A stretch of DNA of 64,000 bases from Capitella teleta. Its lineage: Eukaryota > Annelida > Polychaeta > Capitellidae. The notes under the pieces are model-generated. The model worked only from the letters and a program-made list of their open reading frames with translations, was not told the origin of the DNA and searched no databases. The stretch spans positions 69,109-133,108 of the forward strand of contig KB302959.1 in the NCBI GenBank assembly GCA_000328365.1. Reading direction: 5' to 3'. Below are positions 20,645 to 34,425 of this stretch, piece after piece (within the stretch, counting starts at the first letter, position 1; each line of letters begins with the position of its first letter). The position numbers and the translations under genes are program-made.

Positions 20645-23600
20645 CTGCCATTGTCTATTTTGCAATCTTGTCTTCTCTCATCTGCTCGGTTTTTATCGAA
20701 ATGTGTCATCGAAAATTCATGGAATTGGTTTTAGCATATTGCCTCCAAGAAAGCTCACCTGGAAAGCACCTCTGGCTTTAAAGTAATCATATTCACGAGG
20801 TGATTGAAATAGAGACAAAAGTTAAATAAACTGAATCATCTGAATGAAAAGATTCAAAAGCTTGCACCAAAAACCAAAAACCCAAAAACATCGATATTGA
20901 TCTCTTTTCACATGTTCCTCTATCACTCTTCAAAGCAATGAAGTCTCGCCATCCTCTCGTACCCTACGACCCACTCCACACACCCTCCGCCCTCCTTGCG
21001 GCGTTCGCATCCCAACCTCACTCTCCTCCCTACAGTCAACTATTTCCTCTCAGCATCGTTCCCACACACATGGCTGCCCTATCGGGGAACTCAACCTTTC
21101 TGAATTCTTTATTCAATTCATCTCATTCCTGACTCTGATATTCTTCTGAACACGATGAGCTGCATGTTCAATTCATTCTACTGACTCTGTCTCTTCTGCC
21201 TTCTCCTCCTCTCCAATCGCCTTCATGTTTGCTCTGCCAATTTCTGTCACCAACAAATCACCGAAAACAATACCCTTCTCACGTTTCAGAACTTCACCTC
21301 AATGCACACGCGTGCGCTGTGGCAGCCTCGCGATGTTGTAGCCAAGTCAGTAAATTATATCAGGTTGGACCCGGAAAAAAGGTTGGAACAAAATGTTTTT
21401 CACCGGCATATTCCATTTGCGGATTTATGAGATTAATTACACCGAAGAAAAAAATTCACTGGGAAAGAAATTAAATTAAATCGATAATTAACGAGGCTCA
21501 ATTATAAATGCTCAAAACATAGCATATAGCATATCAAATAAAAGAGAAATAAAAAACTAAGAAAATGGTGCCATTTCCAAAAAGTCTATCGAATATACTT
21601 GTAATAGCAACGGTTGTTTGTAATCATAGCGCTCAAGAACATAGTGCAAATATAAAATCATAACGTTCCGAATCAACACGATCATAACGCTCTTGATAGG
21701 CTATGATATTCCTCTGCATTGAAATTATGATGATTATTAATAATATGAGCACTCCAACGAATACACCATCTTTGAAATGGGATAGGGGGCTTCGGCTCGC
21801 ACATTTCCTTGGACAAAATAGAATGAATTCGCGGGACACCAAAGTCATTAACATGTCGCATATTAAATGCATTGAACAATGCGTTCTTTTGCTGTCAGAT
21901 GTATTCTTCAAAATGCACCGATGTTGCATCAATCAAACTAATCATTATTTCATTCGTTGAATGCGATCGAACGGGGAAATCGTGACGGGAGATGAATTGT
22001 TATTTCCTCCCAGACTCTCAGACAGTGTACCCATAATTGGTTTTAGTAAGTGGATTTTTTTTTCTTTTCTCTCGTTCAAACTGGTGGCATGTACTAGTGC
22101 TGCCAACAATTACATGGAACATCACCTGAAGCATTCAGAACACCAACTTACATACACCCATGTCCCAGATTGCCAATCGCTCGTACTCTCGATCTTGATC
22201 GCCAGAGTTCACGAAAGGTCACCGCCATTTGCAATAGAAAAAACAACAAAAATAAAACTCAGACTCATCTGCCAGGTAGGTAGGTAAACGTGCTTAAGTG
22301 GTAAAATTACGCATGGCAATTAGGATGGCTCATTGCGGAGAGCAGGCATTCAACCAAACGCCACCTCCCCCGTCCCCCTCCCAGCACCCTCGCGAGTGGT
22401 TTCGCCTTCGAGTGACAGCAAACATCAACAAGAGAGGGAATCCACCGTCGAAGAAGACGAGAGGAGGAGGAGGAGGAGGGAGGTGGAGGTGGAGGAGGTG
22501 GTGGAGGAGGTTTCTCTTGCATTATGAATGACGAAAGCAGCGTTCGCGTAATAGGAAGCTACGCAAATCGGCCTCGCTTTGTGTAAATGGCCTCATCACA
22601 TGCCCGTGATATGCGAGCACAGATTCCTGTCTATATTCCATGTTATTTATACCTTTATATTGAAATTAAAATCCCATAAAGCCTTAGGTATATAGGCCAC
22701 GTGTCAGGGAGACACGCTGACCATTATACACCGAATATGACGGAAACCCGTCGCGATTGAATGCCTCCGTTGCCTCGTGTATGTGGGTGCTAATTCACAT
22801 AAAGAAACCGACAAGTATTCTACGCTGAGAGCTCATAAAACGAGTGTGCGCCAGTATGCAAAGAGAGCTTATTTTTGACATCTAACTCAGCAACAATTAT
22901 CACAATCTGATAACACAGAGGGCGTCATCCATTTGCAATCTGTCTATACATGACGTCAGTTTCCCTTTCTTCATCCCAGGAGTAATGTTCCTCTTTAGAT
23001 TGAGGCAGTTGAAAAATTTTGAGGAATTTTTGATCCAAATGAACACTGCAAACCAATGCGATCCCAGCATGCAACAGTTTTCTGATGGAATATCATTTTG
23101 CTTTTACTCATTTTTTCCAGTTCAATGAATTGAAGATACATTATATACACGGATTATACGATCCAATCTGAAATCAAACCAACGGTTGAGAACAAACTGC
23201 GCGAAATGCAATTTTAAACACGGAATTGTAATTGCGAAATAAATTGTTCATTTAATTTGAGTATAATTATGATACCCTCGGTTTAATAGGTTTTACATTG
23301 TTTTTTTTTTTTTTTTTTTTTTTGAGGTTCTTACCATAACTTAAAAACCTCATTCCCTGAAATGAATGTTCACAGATGAAGGTAAACCGCTCTCACGAGC
23401 AACAGACAGCGCTTACGTAATAGAGCAGCGTGTGAATGCAACAACTGCAAGGGCCATCGACCCACTTCCATCCCAAGAGGCCCACTCTGAGCGAACGCGA
23501 GAGGACTTTTAATGGTCCTGCTGATTTTTGTCTCTTCATCTCCTGGGATTAATTCAAAGCCAACACTCCTGGCGGTAAAACACCGAAACCTTTTATGCTC

Positions 23601-24100
23601 TGACCATGAAATATTCAATATTCTAAGATAAGATAAGATAAGATAAGGTAAGATAGCCTGCGGAAGAAATGCGATCATGGCCAAAAAAACGCTCAGCCTA
23701 AAGATCGTGTTATGCATACACTGTGCAGAGGAGGGCCGGTCAATCCGTTGACCAATCAAAGGTAGAAACAGCGAGTGATCAAAACAAAGCAATGTTTAAA
23801 CGACCACGGTGAAACCATGTCACGAAAAGAAGAATCAATTATATTTCTAAGGAATTAACGACGAATAATTATGCAAACACGAATCTATCAAAGAGCGATT
23901 ATTGGCCCTCTAATGAGGTAATCATCCAAGCGATTAACGAAAGCCAGTTCTGGGCTCCATGCTAATCCCTCTAATCTCCCGATGATCAAGGCCTCCCCTT
24001 TCCCCTCCCTCGCTGTGGGCCGTGGCGTCTCCTTATACAACGCTCCGGAGAACGCTAGCGGAGGAATCGGGCGCCGGAGAGCGAGGCACTGACACCTCCG
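20645..24100. other. Intergenic region with simple repeats
   Basis: No gene supported. Contents: a (GGA/GGT)n purine stretch at about 22460-22511, a poly(T) tract at 23301-23323, and (GATAA)n at about 23626-23656. Open frames here are short, lack splice support or follow the simple repeats. The last 100 bp before 24101 are GC-richer and probably hold the promoter of the membrane-protein gene downstream. Confidence 0.5.
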
Positions 24101-27100
24101 ATGGCGTCCTCCATCTACCTGGACATACTGCAACTGCTGTTCGGTTGGGGCGTCCTGCTCGCGGCGACAGCTTCCCTCAGTCTGGTTCCCAACGCAGGTC
24201 TTCTTTGGAAACTAACGGATGGCGTGGCGTCCAACTCGACTTCTGTGTCGACCTCAGCTTCGGTCATCTTCGGAGCATGGGTCCTGGCGGAATTTATGCT
24301 ACTGGTACTGCTGGTTACTATGGCAACAGTGTTGATGTACTGCTGTCGGAAAACGAAGCCTACAGTTGGGTGAGCTGGTAGTTTTGTTTTATTAAATAAG
24401 CAATTAATGCATGCCCCTCGTAAGTTCCATGAGGTCATAGTATAAAAGGATTCCGAGACGTCTTCGGACGTTTTCTTTTATGCATAACACTGCCACGTGT
24501 TGAAACGAGAGGTCAAAGGTAATTTTTTTTCAAGCATCTGTTTGCTATATTAGCGAATTGCAATCGATTTTGGAGGAACTTCACATTGTTCTGGGAGGAA
24601 ATACATCTTATGATACTAATACTTTATAATGGACATCTAAAAATCGCTTCATCAGACTCTAAGGAGTATTCTATATAGTGTTGTTGTTGTGTTCTGTATA
24701 GTGTAGTTACGCATGGAAATAGTCAAGATTGCGCAGTCAACTTATATTTTTTTCCGCCTTATTAAATTAAAAAGGTGGGGTTTTTTTTTTGTGTGTGGCA
24801 TAATCCTGTTAAATCACTCGGAAGTCGATGGTAACACTCAAACAGTACAAAATGGTGTACAAACAGTACAAAACCAAGTGGTGAGGTTTATGCGCCAAGC
24901 ACTCAGTGTAGGCACCAGTCAACCCAACATCAATCTCATTCAGATTTTCCTGAGCTCATCTACTGTACATTTCAACGAGAGGCAGAATGCGAGAAAGACG
25001 AATAAAATGAGGGAGTAGAAAAATTTAGAGAGGGATTTTTACTCTCAAAAGAAAGTCGATCCAGGGTCGCGTCTATCACCGATTGGTTCAATTAGCAGTC
25101 TCGCCAATCTCGAAAAGCACCAAGGGAAAACAAAACGTCGTTGTGAACAAATCATCCGAGCAAACAAGGAAGTGCTCGAGGGGCAATTGTCGAGGTCATG
25201 CACGCACCAGCGTGTCTATCCATTGAATGGTGCCTGCAAGATTATGTTACCAATTTGTAAATATATTTCATCAGCTTTCAATCTATGAACAGCGTGTTCT
25301 TTGCGTCAACGGAAACATGTATTCATTGGCTGAAAAATCTGACATGATGACGAAAGATCTAGGAGTGAAATTGGCACGCGAGACTTACCTGCTTAAACCC
25401 ACTTAACACCTACTGCCACTTAAAGGGGATTAACACCTGATCGTTAGTTATGCCGTCATTGACGTTGATTAAAATGAATAATTGAAGATGCACAACATCT
25501 CTCCACTTTTTTGTGATTAAAGCTCTCCGTCTCTATCTATACCTTCGTTTAATTATCAAATCCCATCTTGCTTCTTACCTGTGTACAGGTATAGGCGTGA
25601 GTTTCAATGAGGCGATGAAAAGGGAGAAACACACCAAAGACGCTGGAATCCAGGCACGTTTAATTCCACGGAAGTAATTCCCGCAATCAAGCGATTGAAT
25701 CATCGGTGAATTCGGACAGCTTCTCAGAACTGAGACAAAAGAGCTAGCGAGCAGAAATACCGCAAATCACCCGCGGGATTCGAGCTGAGTTATGGACCAG
25801 CTCAGATAAATTCTTCTTCCACGCTCATTTAGCCAAAGACCCTGGATCGAAGCACAAAGGGGATTAGCGAAATTGCCTCTGAAAGCTATAAAGTCTCCCG
25901 CATCGTTGGATTGAAGTCCACATTTGCGGATGAATGATATTGAGTTGTGAGATGAGCACGAACCTGTCGAACTCTCACAAAACACATCTAATGCATATAC
26001 AATAGCTAATCCATCTCCCCCCTTCTCGTCCTCGAAGGCCATTTAATGACATTAACGTGTGATCCATCCGGAGAGTCTCGCACGGAGCCACTGCCATCCG
26101 TCAAAACATGACGTACAGCACAGCGTGGATCGTAAATGAGTAAATGGGGGCTAGGCAGATCCATTAAATGTGGGCTAGGCAGATTCATATCTGTTCTAGG
26201 GAGATCCATTGTCATAATATCTGCTGGTGTTCCACGCGCTCAGCATCAACCTCGTTACCCAGTGCCCTGCGCAATGATGACGCCTGCCAAACGCTGGTCA
26301 TCTATTTTGTGGAAGAGCGATTTCTCACGATAGCCACGCTGTGTATATACTCTGCGGGCAGAAAGACGTCATCTTTGTGGAAGAAGCGGCGCCAGGGTGT
26401 CTCCATTTCCCCTTTGAAGGGAGGAAGACACGCGCCTCTCTCGCAAGGGATCCGTGGCTATGTTAACGAATGACCCATAACCTTCGTTTTGTATGCATCA
26501 AAACAACACCATTGCGACCTTGTATGCAGGTGCCGCCGAATTACGTCACTCATAAAGACAGGCGCTTGACGTATAAACTTATATACACTCGTGGGTTGCT
26601 CCATTCATCTCCATCTACAGATAAGTGCCATCGTAAACGAGTGATGAATGCACTTGCAGATTGCTACAAGTGATAGCGGACCCGGTGCTTGTGCCGTTGG
26701 CGTGCGTGCCCGTCTTGTTGATGTGCGGGGTGCCTGTGGCCCGATCGCTTCGTATCTGTCTGCGTCACCTCCACTCCAACGCTTCAACGACCCCTTGTCC
26801 CTATGGCAACCACCTGCACTGGGATCTCAGCACGGACAACGCTGACCGCATCTGGGGATATGAGCATGAGCTGGTTAGTGCGACTGCATTGTACGAATGA
26901 TGGTTATGCGCTATTTTCAGATGACCCTCGAGTGCTGCCTGCAGTGCTTCGTTGTCCTCCCAGTCGTTCTGCGCTTCCTCCACCTCCGATGGCGAATGAA
27001 CCTCCAGCCTTTCCTCCTCACCGCGCTGCTGCTTCTCTTCCACGCCTGTGACGTCAGCATCTTGGTCCGTTTAGCGTTGGTGATGACCACAGAGGCTGGC

Positions 27101-27517
27101 CATCGGTCAGCCGAGGCGTTGGCGTGTCTCAGTGCTCTCTTCATAAGCGCGTTGTCGCTGACGGTGGCCACCCCTCCCGTCTACCTGGGCGGTGACCTCA
27201 CGGAGGCCTACGTCCGCTGGCTTCACGTCGGCACCACTCTCGTAATCGATCTTCCGGGATTGGCCATGAAGCTCCACGTCCTGTCTTCTTCAGAGGCGCT
27301 TCTGGTGCCAAACGTTGATGCTCTGTTCTTTATTTGTCTGCTGAAGAACGTCTGTGACATCACGGTTCTGTTCTTGATTATAATCAAGAGACTTAAAGGT
27401 CAAAGGTCACGCCAGTACGCGTCACTACAGGGCGGAAGGAAGAGGTCAGCCTCTGTGTGCTCCTCTTCGGACACTCAGCGTCTGTGCTCGCAGACTGACC
27501 ACGAGGACTTTGTCTAA
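24101..27517 (+). CDS. Multi-pass membrane protein, TMEM26/TMEM121/TMEM236-like
   Basis: Three exons: 24101-24369, 26660-26873, 26921-27517; phases match (2, then 0); 359 aa. About seven or eight hydrophobic segments, starting LQLLFGWGVLLAATASLSLV and FGAWVLAEFMLLVLLVTMAT. Others include VLVPLACVPVLLMCGVPVA, CLQCFVVLPVVLRFL, FLLTALLLLFHACDVSILV, ACLSALFISALSL and ALFFICLLKNVCDITVLFL. The C-terminal pattern IDLPGLAMKL followed by LLKNVCDI resembles DLPFVFLRL...LCKNV in TMEM236 and DGPFLVVRL...AAKNF in TMEM26, which is my basis for the family. An N-glycosylation-type NST/NAS lies in two loops. The cytosolic tail is basic and Ser-rich and ends DHEDFV. Function is unknown. Intron 1 (24370-26659) carries a short tandem repeat of GGGCTAGGCAGAT (about 26147-26185) and no other feature. 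Confidence 0.75.
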
Positions 27518-27675
27518 TGGACATTGTAGACGTGAGCGTGAACCACGTGATCCTGATGACGTCATAGGAAGATGGAGGACAACATCCGGGTCTTTGGACT
27601 GTATACGTTATTCATAATAGTCTGTTTATATTTTTCTATTGATGAATTATTGAACATTGTGCTTTTGTAAATGTA

Positions 27676-27681
27676 AATAAA
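27676..27681 (+). terminator. Poly(A) signal of the multi-pass membrane protein gene
   Basis: AATAAA 159 nt after the stop codon. Confidence 0.6.
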
Positions 27682-30600
27682 ATAAGAAAAAAAAACATCA
27701 TCGCATCGTTAGGATGTTTCGGCGAATGGCGTCGTGACATTGAAATGAGGCCAATCGACGTCACGTGTTCATTTCCTGATGGGTGTCATCCCCGAGACAC
27801 GCCGAGATCACGTTGTCATGCCAACGACTTTCCGCTCTTACGCGGTTTCCTCTCCGCGGAGCTTCAACTGAAAGAGGCCTACGAAATATAGCAACCCCTC
27901 TGATTCACCGAATGCTCCACATCACTTAAAAACAGCAAGCCCACCCTCCCCTCCCTCCAAAAAAGATGAAGATTTATGATGACGCAATGAAACTTTAGAG
28001 ATCGATGATCAATCGTGCCACCTTCCAAAGAACCGCGCCCTCCAAATGAAACGAGCGTCTGTGGTCCAATGACGCTGACTATTGCGTTATTTGTCCACGC
28101 ACAATACCGGGCTTCAGATCTGTCCGATCCGTCATCAGGGAGACTCGTTTGTTGTAGGTCTCTGCAGTGACCCGATGACTCCATGCTGTGTAATAGAAGC
28201 AAGTTGACAATATGACGAGAATAAATGATGGAGTGTAGAGTGTGATACGAGAACGAGAAAGAAGATGCTGCAGCTGATATTACACTGATGTCCATCACGA
28301 CACAAATGACGAATGAAAACTAGGGATTCTCTCTTCTGACTTGGAACACTCAAAGTCGTCTTACGGTATAAATGCTACATTCTTGTTTTTATTGTTGGTG
28401 TGAGGTTACAGGACAAACAGTGTTATAGTATTGTTTTTCAGAAGAAAACATTCAAGCAGACACACACACAGGGACACACATGGGGCTCAGACGAGGCTTC
28501 GTGCACGACATGACATCGACACATCAGTTATTACTGATCCACCGGTATATATAAACAAGACAAAGATATAAACACAGGTAATTGATGAGGCATACAGTAT
28601 TAAAAAAGGAATCAGCTAAGAGCATGCATCATCATAACCATCAATGTCATTATTGTCGATATCAACAGTTGCAAAAGAAACGACAATTGCCTTGTGATGC
28701 CCCATTTGATGGCATTCGCGTTAAAATTGCACGCATTGCCTTTGTGGCCATCAGGAAACAAGAGGTTTATGGGGCATCCAATCCGTGGCTATTGAGACAC
28801 CGTGGATGCATCTATTATTGATGCCGACTGACTTGCGTTGCGTTGCGTTTCCTTATGGTGCTTTCGTAACATATGGGGTCCTTCAGTTTGTGTTTCTCTC
28901 AGTTACCGGTTAGCTATCTCTTTGAGAAGCGAACACGTGATATTGTATACACTATTAATGCATTGTCATACGTAGGAATTGAAATAAAAATAAATAATGT
29001 TATAACCAATACATGAAACGAAAGCATCAAACGAAGGAACAACTTCCGATGGGTACACGCGGTGATATGACGTAATCGGGTAGGTTGATATCTTAGTGCA
29101 TATATGTAACGCGGAGGTGTGACTTACTACTACAATAACAACAACATCCCACAACAATAATCATGGATTTCCCAGAAACCAGCAGCACAGCTGGGCGTTC
29201 TATTGGTTCAGGGGGAATGTCTCCGAAGCAACACTCGCTTCTGATGGTGTCCATTCCTTCCTATTTGCGCAACTGTCATCAAATTCAGAGAAAGTGCCTT
29301 CGAGGCTATTTGGCGGATGCCTAGAGTCAGCAGTGCTTCTATTCGCTCTTATTTGCCTTGTACCATAAAAGGCATCTCTGTTTTTTGGCGGGGACCCGTA
29401 AGATATGTCTCCGCCAAGGTTCTTATTTCCTTATATTAGCGCGCCATCGCAGACACCGATAATCAGATGAGTTAGCGTACCTCAAAGCCATATCTCGTGG
29501 ATATAATGATTTGGACTATTTCCTATCGAATGAGACACAAATGACCTTTAGAAGATGAGCCTGAGGTTGATGGGGTATGTACGTAATACACGAAGGCGGG
29601 GGTATGAGCCATTTCATCCGGCTTCCCAAGAATACAAGACTGAAGTGAATTGGAGCTGAGTCCAGTTGTTTGCATTGCACGCGCCACACAAAGAGCATGG
29701 CCAATTCATCAAGCGAAGAATTGATCTCACTAAACCCATATCACTTTCTTGTTATGTCTGTGATCACTTCACCTGTTCAATTATGCATTGCTGCTGTTGC
29801 TACTTTCCCTTCCTTGTCATTTATTCATACCAAGGGTTTGAAGGTTCACAAACAATTCAACCAATAGCAACCATTGCTATTTTCATCCGTCGTGCAATGT
29901 CGGTTATACTATTCCACCAAACTGGAACGTATTTTATACGCAGTGAGAATAGTGCCCCTCTTATTCGCAGATGGCGAAACCGTGGAATGTCCCAAACAAA
30001 AGCCTTCCTCGCGTACGAGCAACAAAAATGAGAGGAAAACAATCAAACAGGAAATGCAACCCATTTCGTTGAGTTTGCCGAACAATTAGCCAAGATGCAG
30101 GAATCACTTGCATCCATTCTGGAGCTGTTTACATTGACACCCTTTGGTCAATATTGACAATGAAATGAACAAAATAACTCCATTCATTTAGTTTCCTCTC
30201 AGAGGATCGATAATTATCGCTGGTCTGTGATCAGGATTTGATATCCAAGATTTACATCCATTGTTCGCTAATAATAATGATAATATTTAATGCATGCATA
30301 TATTTATATATATTCATACCTATGAACATTGAACAGAAGTGCACGGATGTATTGATTTGCAATATAATTCGTCTGTGATGTTTACTAGTTTCCCAGTACC
30401 ATATTGAGCCGAACAGGGAAATAAATATAAAATTGCAAGCATGAGTTAGTTCCAATATAGTTGGTGTAATTTTGCTATTCATAAATAATCAATATCTTAT
30501 ATGCGTTAACTGCAGAATTATTGCCGATAAAATAACAGAGATTAACGAAGCAATAACATGACGCTTGATGAGCCGCTCTGCAAATAAAGAGGAGATTGAG

Positions 30601-33600
30601 CATTTCGATCGATTTCAACTTATTCACATCAATATACTATGATCTAATTAGAATGAACAAAAGTGACAAGTTTTCTAATTATAGTCTATCACCAAAAAAC
30701 TTAGATAATATGATTATAACAGAGATGCACTCAAACGCCGGAAACAATGACGCACCACATTCAACGATTGGTTACGGCTCAAAGTGAAATTGAATAGTGT
30801 AAATAAATGAAAAAAATTGTAGATTGAATCGAGGAAGAGAAATGAGACATAAAGGTTAACACAAAAGTATGTGGCTTCTTGATAAACGGCATATATCAGA
30901 GAGCGAAGATCAATTATGGTTAGATGAATGCATGTGATGCTAAAACCCCAGTGGCCCTTCTCACTATCAATAATCATTAACACAGGAAACGATTATCTGA
31001 GCTTTCAGCATATCATAAGTATTCACAAGAAATGTCAAATTTTAGTGCTGTACTACAATGAACACTATTTGGTTGGTTCAAACATAAAGATTCATGTTCT
31101 TCCATCCTGTGCCACCAGAAAAGCGAGTTTAGTGCTTTGTGACGTGTTACAGAATTGAAACATCACAGTTATAGACTGAGTAGTCATTAACAATGAAATA
31201 ATTCCTCAAAATGTTATCATATCTCTGGCCACATTCCCAGAGATTGCTCAATCAGGCGCTGCATTGTGTAAGCTATTTTCGAGTTTTAGACAATTCTTAA
31301 TCTTGTGATATAACTTTATGATCAAATGAATCACTGGACCTTGTTTATAAAGAAGCCATTTTGGAAAGTTTTGATGGCATATAAAGAATACGATGAGAGC
31401 CAAAGCGTGATTTCCATTTCGATATTTTATTTTATTTTATTTTTATTTTTTTTCGCGGTCTTGAACTTCTGTCAATTCGTGGTTGTGAATCTCATTCGCA
31501 AAGTACAATTCAATCATTTTATGCGAAGTTCAATCCACACGGTAATGTTAATCTCGTGAGGTGTCGGGACAGTTTAAATTTGAGCCGAAAACGGGTGCTG
31601 GGTAAGAATGACCGGCGCAATATGCCTCTCTGACTTCTCTTAACTTTCCCTGGTTATTGGACCCATCAAACCAACACGTGGTCAACACATGGCAGCAAAT
31701 ATTGAAACATTTCCAAATACTATGACAAGAACACTCACATGCTCAATGCATGTACTTGCATGCATGTACTCTCCCTGGGATTTAATTTCCCGATTGTTTC
31801 ATGGTAATACATGTGTACATAAGCACGTTTTCTGAAAAATATCGTGTCTCTGTTGCGATCGTCGGATAGACGCATTCATGTACTCCATCACGGAATGTAA
31901 TTACACAGTGACAGAGTAATAACTCCTTCTGACAAAATCTCTTTCATATCTCAACAATGACAAAATGGCATCCAAGCAGGTCAACAAAACTCAAGGGAAA
32001 AATCGCTGGACCACGTGGATGTTTCGGATGCTGTAATCGGACTCACATGTTTTACACACGTGTCTTGTGAAATAAAACCACGATGCAACTGATTATGCAC
32101 CTGTGGTGCATAAATAATCTACACACACGAGTGCATAACCGTCTCTTTACAAGCACAATAACCCGACGGTCCAGTGTACAGCGGACACGTTATACCGGGA
32201 AGTAGGTCATTACGAATCTAGGTCACGATATCTGTACATTTGTCACTGGAACGACGTCGTTGAAGTCGGCAGTTCTTTGTGGGTGTGAGTCTTGTCTATT
32301 CAGGACAAATGGGGCGTTCACAATCACTCCCTATTGCCTTTTCTCTCGTGGTGTCATTCCAGAGAAATTGTCATTCAACTTCGAAACAGACGCTGACTGC
32401 CAAACGCCATATTCTTTCTCTCTTGCATAATTCTGCTCCGATAGCGCATTGAAACGTGATGTTCTCGTGAAGTCTCATGAAGTCTCGTGACGTCTCGCAG
32501 AAAGAGAAAACTACAGGAAAAGGCTTTCAAGAATGGACCACAAATGACTCCTTATGGCCGGAGGAGGACATTTACAAATTACGCCGATGTCACCGTTTGT
32601 ACATCGCAGACATTTAAACCTCACCGAAATGGACATTAGTACGGGAAGTCGCATGTCTGCACTCTTATCGTGTAGATCTAGATTAACATTTAATCGCTTA
32701 GTTGGCGTTCAACTGCCCGTTTCCAATGTTGAAATGGACAGTTAGCGGTCGGTAAGTCACCGTGTTAAGAGGCTTCACGTATAATACCTACAAATTAGGA
32801 AGCACAACACTGATATAGATGAATACGCATGTAGGGCTGGACGACATGGAACTACTAATCTGAGATTCATTCATTTAATGTCACATCAGAAGCACACATA
32901 AGTGCGTTTCCGCTGGGGACTGACCTCTGCAATAGAGGTCACAGCAGGCGGGTTTTAAGCAGGGGCCAGAGAGGGCCTGGCACGTCGATTACTACCAATC
33001 CTCTATTCATGAGTCGGATCAGGACGAAATGAAAGTGCGGAATCGTGTCGTAAATAGCGCTTGATCAATGAATTGCTGGCTTTTTAACTGTGAAACGGCT
33101 GTGTTTACTGGCGGAGGGTAAAATACACAAGAAATCTTTGAAAATATTATAGGATCTTGTTTAAAGGACATTTGATTTGAAGAATATTCTCGGCTGTGCC
33201 GTAACGACATTGACAATGAGTATCGATTCGTTTGTGCCAATATTACATGTGGATTTCGAAGAAATTTATTGAATTATAGAATCTCATTTAAAGGGAAATA
33301 CGTCTTTGTTTTTAGCATTGATTACATTTTCAGAAATAAATCTTTATGTTTAGAATGAGATGATATTCGAGATAGAATTATTTTGTTTCGATTTTCGTTA
33401 AAGTACAAGGGAAATACAATTGCAAGGCACTGCATTGCCTTGAATTGTGTCGACACTTTCATATTCACAACAAGCACCTGAACCTGTTATCTTTAAAGAA
33501 ATGCTAACTCCTTGTCCGTTACACCAAAAAAGAAATACCGCCCACAAGGTGGAGCTGGCAATCAGATCGACCCTGTCAATGTCATCCTGTTATAAAGGGC

Positions 33601-34361
33601 AATTTCATGGGCAGCCTTCAGGTCCAAACATGAGGCTGGTGGATTGAGCCTTTTCCTTATTGTCGCTTAAATGGCGAAAGAAGGGTGGCTTCAACTGGAA
33701 TGTGAGATATCACGCATGTCGAACTCTACATGCGAGCAAGAGATACATCCAGCCGGCATATCCATCGACATGGAAGGAATCGAGCTGATGATGTGTGTCA
33801 CTTACTCCTCTGATGCTGGGATTATGTCGTGGGATATTTCGGGATAAGTCGCGTGGGCAATTTGGGATTACCTGAATAATGTGGATGATTTGGTTGCGTA
33901 ATATTTTGAATTGTTGGTATTTTTCTTTCCAAATCTTCAAAATATTCGGTGCAGAGGGACATCCATCGATGTCGAAATAAATAGCAATTGAATACCCAGA
34001 ACTGCTATCAACATATGTTCATAGTACTAATTATGCGAGATTTGAAATGTTGAAAATGATCAATCAATAAAAACTGAAGACGTCGTTTTCAAGATGACGT
34101 AAGCATCCTGAATCGATTGTACCACCTGGGGCATCCAATAGATTCATCCACATGAGACGAAAACACCCCGCGAACTGTTTCTAAGAAAAACGTCTCTCGC
34201 GCAGCGGCAACACAACAGCAGTTTATACAATTTAATAATCTAAAATTTAAAATCAGCTTCTCTTGAATCTGATTAAAATAAAAAAAAATGTTATTGTCAA
34301 TTTGAACAATCCTTCATTCAAATTGTTTCTCTAGTTTTTTTTTTTTTACTGTTTCACCAAA
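27682..34361. other. 6.7-kb intergenic region, no gene seen
   Basis: AT-rich sequence without family matches. The longest open frames (about 120-140 codons at 27879-28298 and 29666-30031) have no recognisable domain, codon pattern or splice context. Small features: a CA-rich stretch near 28460, and short GTCTCGTGA/GTCTCATGA repeats near 32465-32495. It could hold distal regulatory elements. Confidence 0.5.
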
Positions 34362-34370
34362 GATATAAAC
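34362..34370 (+). promoter_or_regulatory. TATA-like element of the M13 gene
   Basis: GATATAAAC lies 56-64 bp upstream of the start codon at 34426, a spacing that would give a 5' UTR of roughly 30 nt. No other core element confirmed. Confidence 0.35.
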
Positions 34371-34425
34371 TGGTGGAGGGTTTTGTCATCAACAGTCTGA
34401 AATCGTGCTGACATCGACAGCAGAC

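Noticed and set aside
22298-22531. Arg/Glu/Pro-rich frames
   Set aside because: Products of the GGA/GGT simple repeat on both strands.
23370-23792. 140-codon minus-strand frame
   Set aside because: No domain; part of it is translated GATAA repeat, and no splice or promoter support.
29666-30031. 121-codon plus-strand frame
   Set aside because: Cys and aromatic residues look random, no homology recognised, no gene context.
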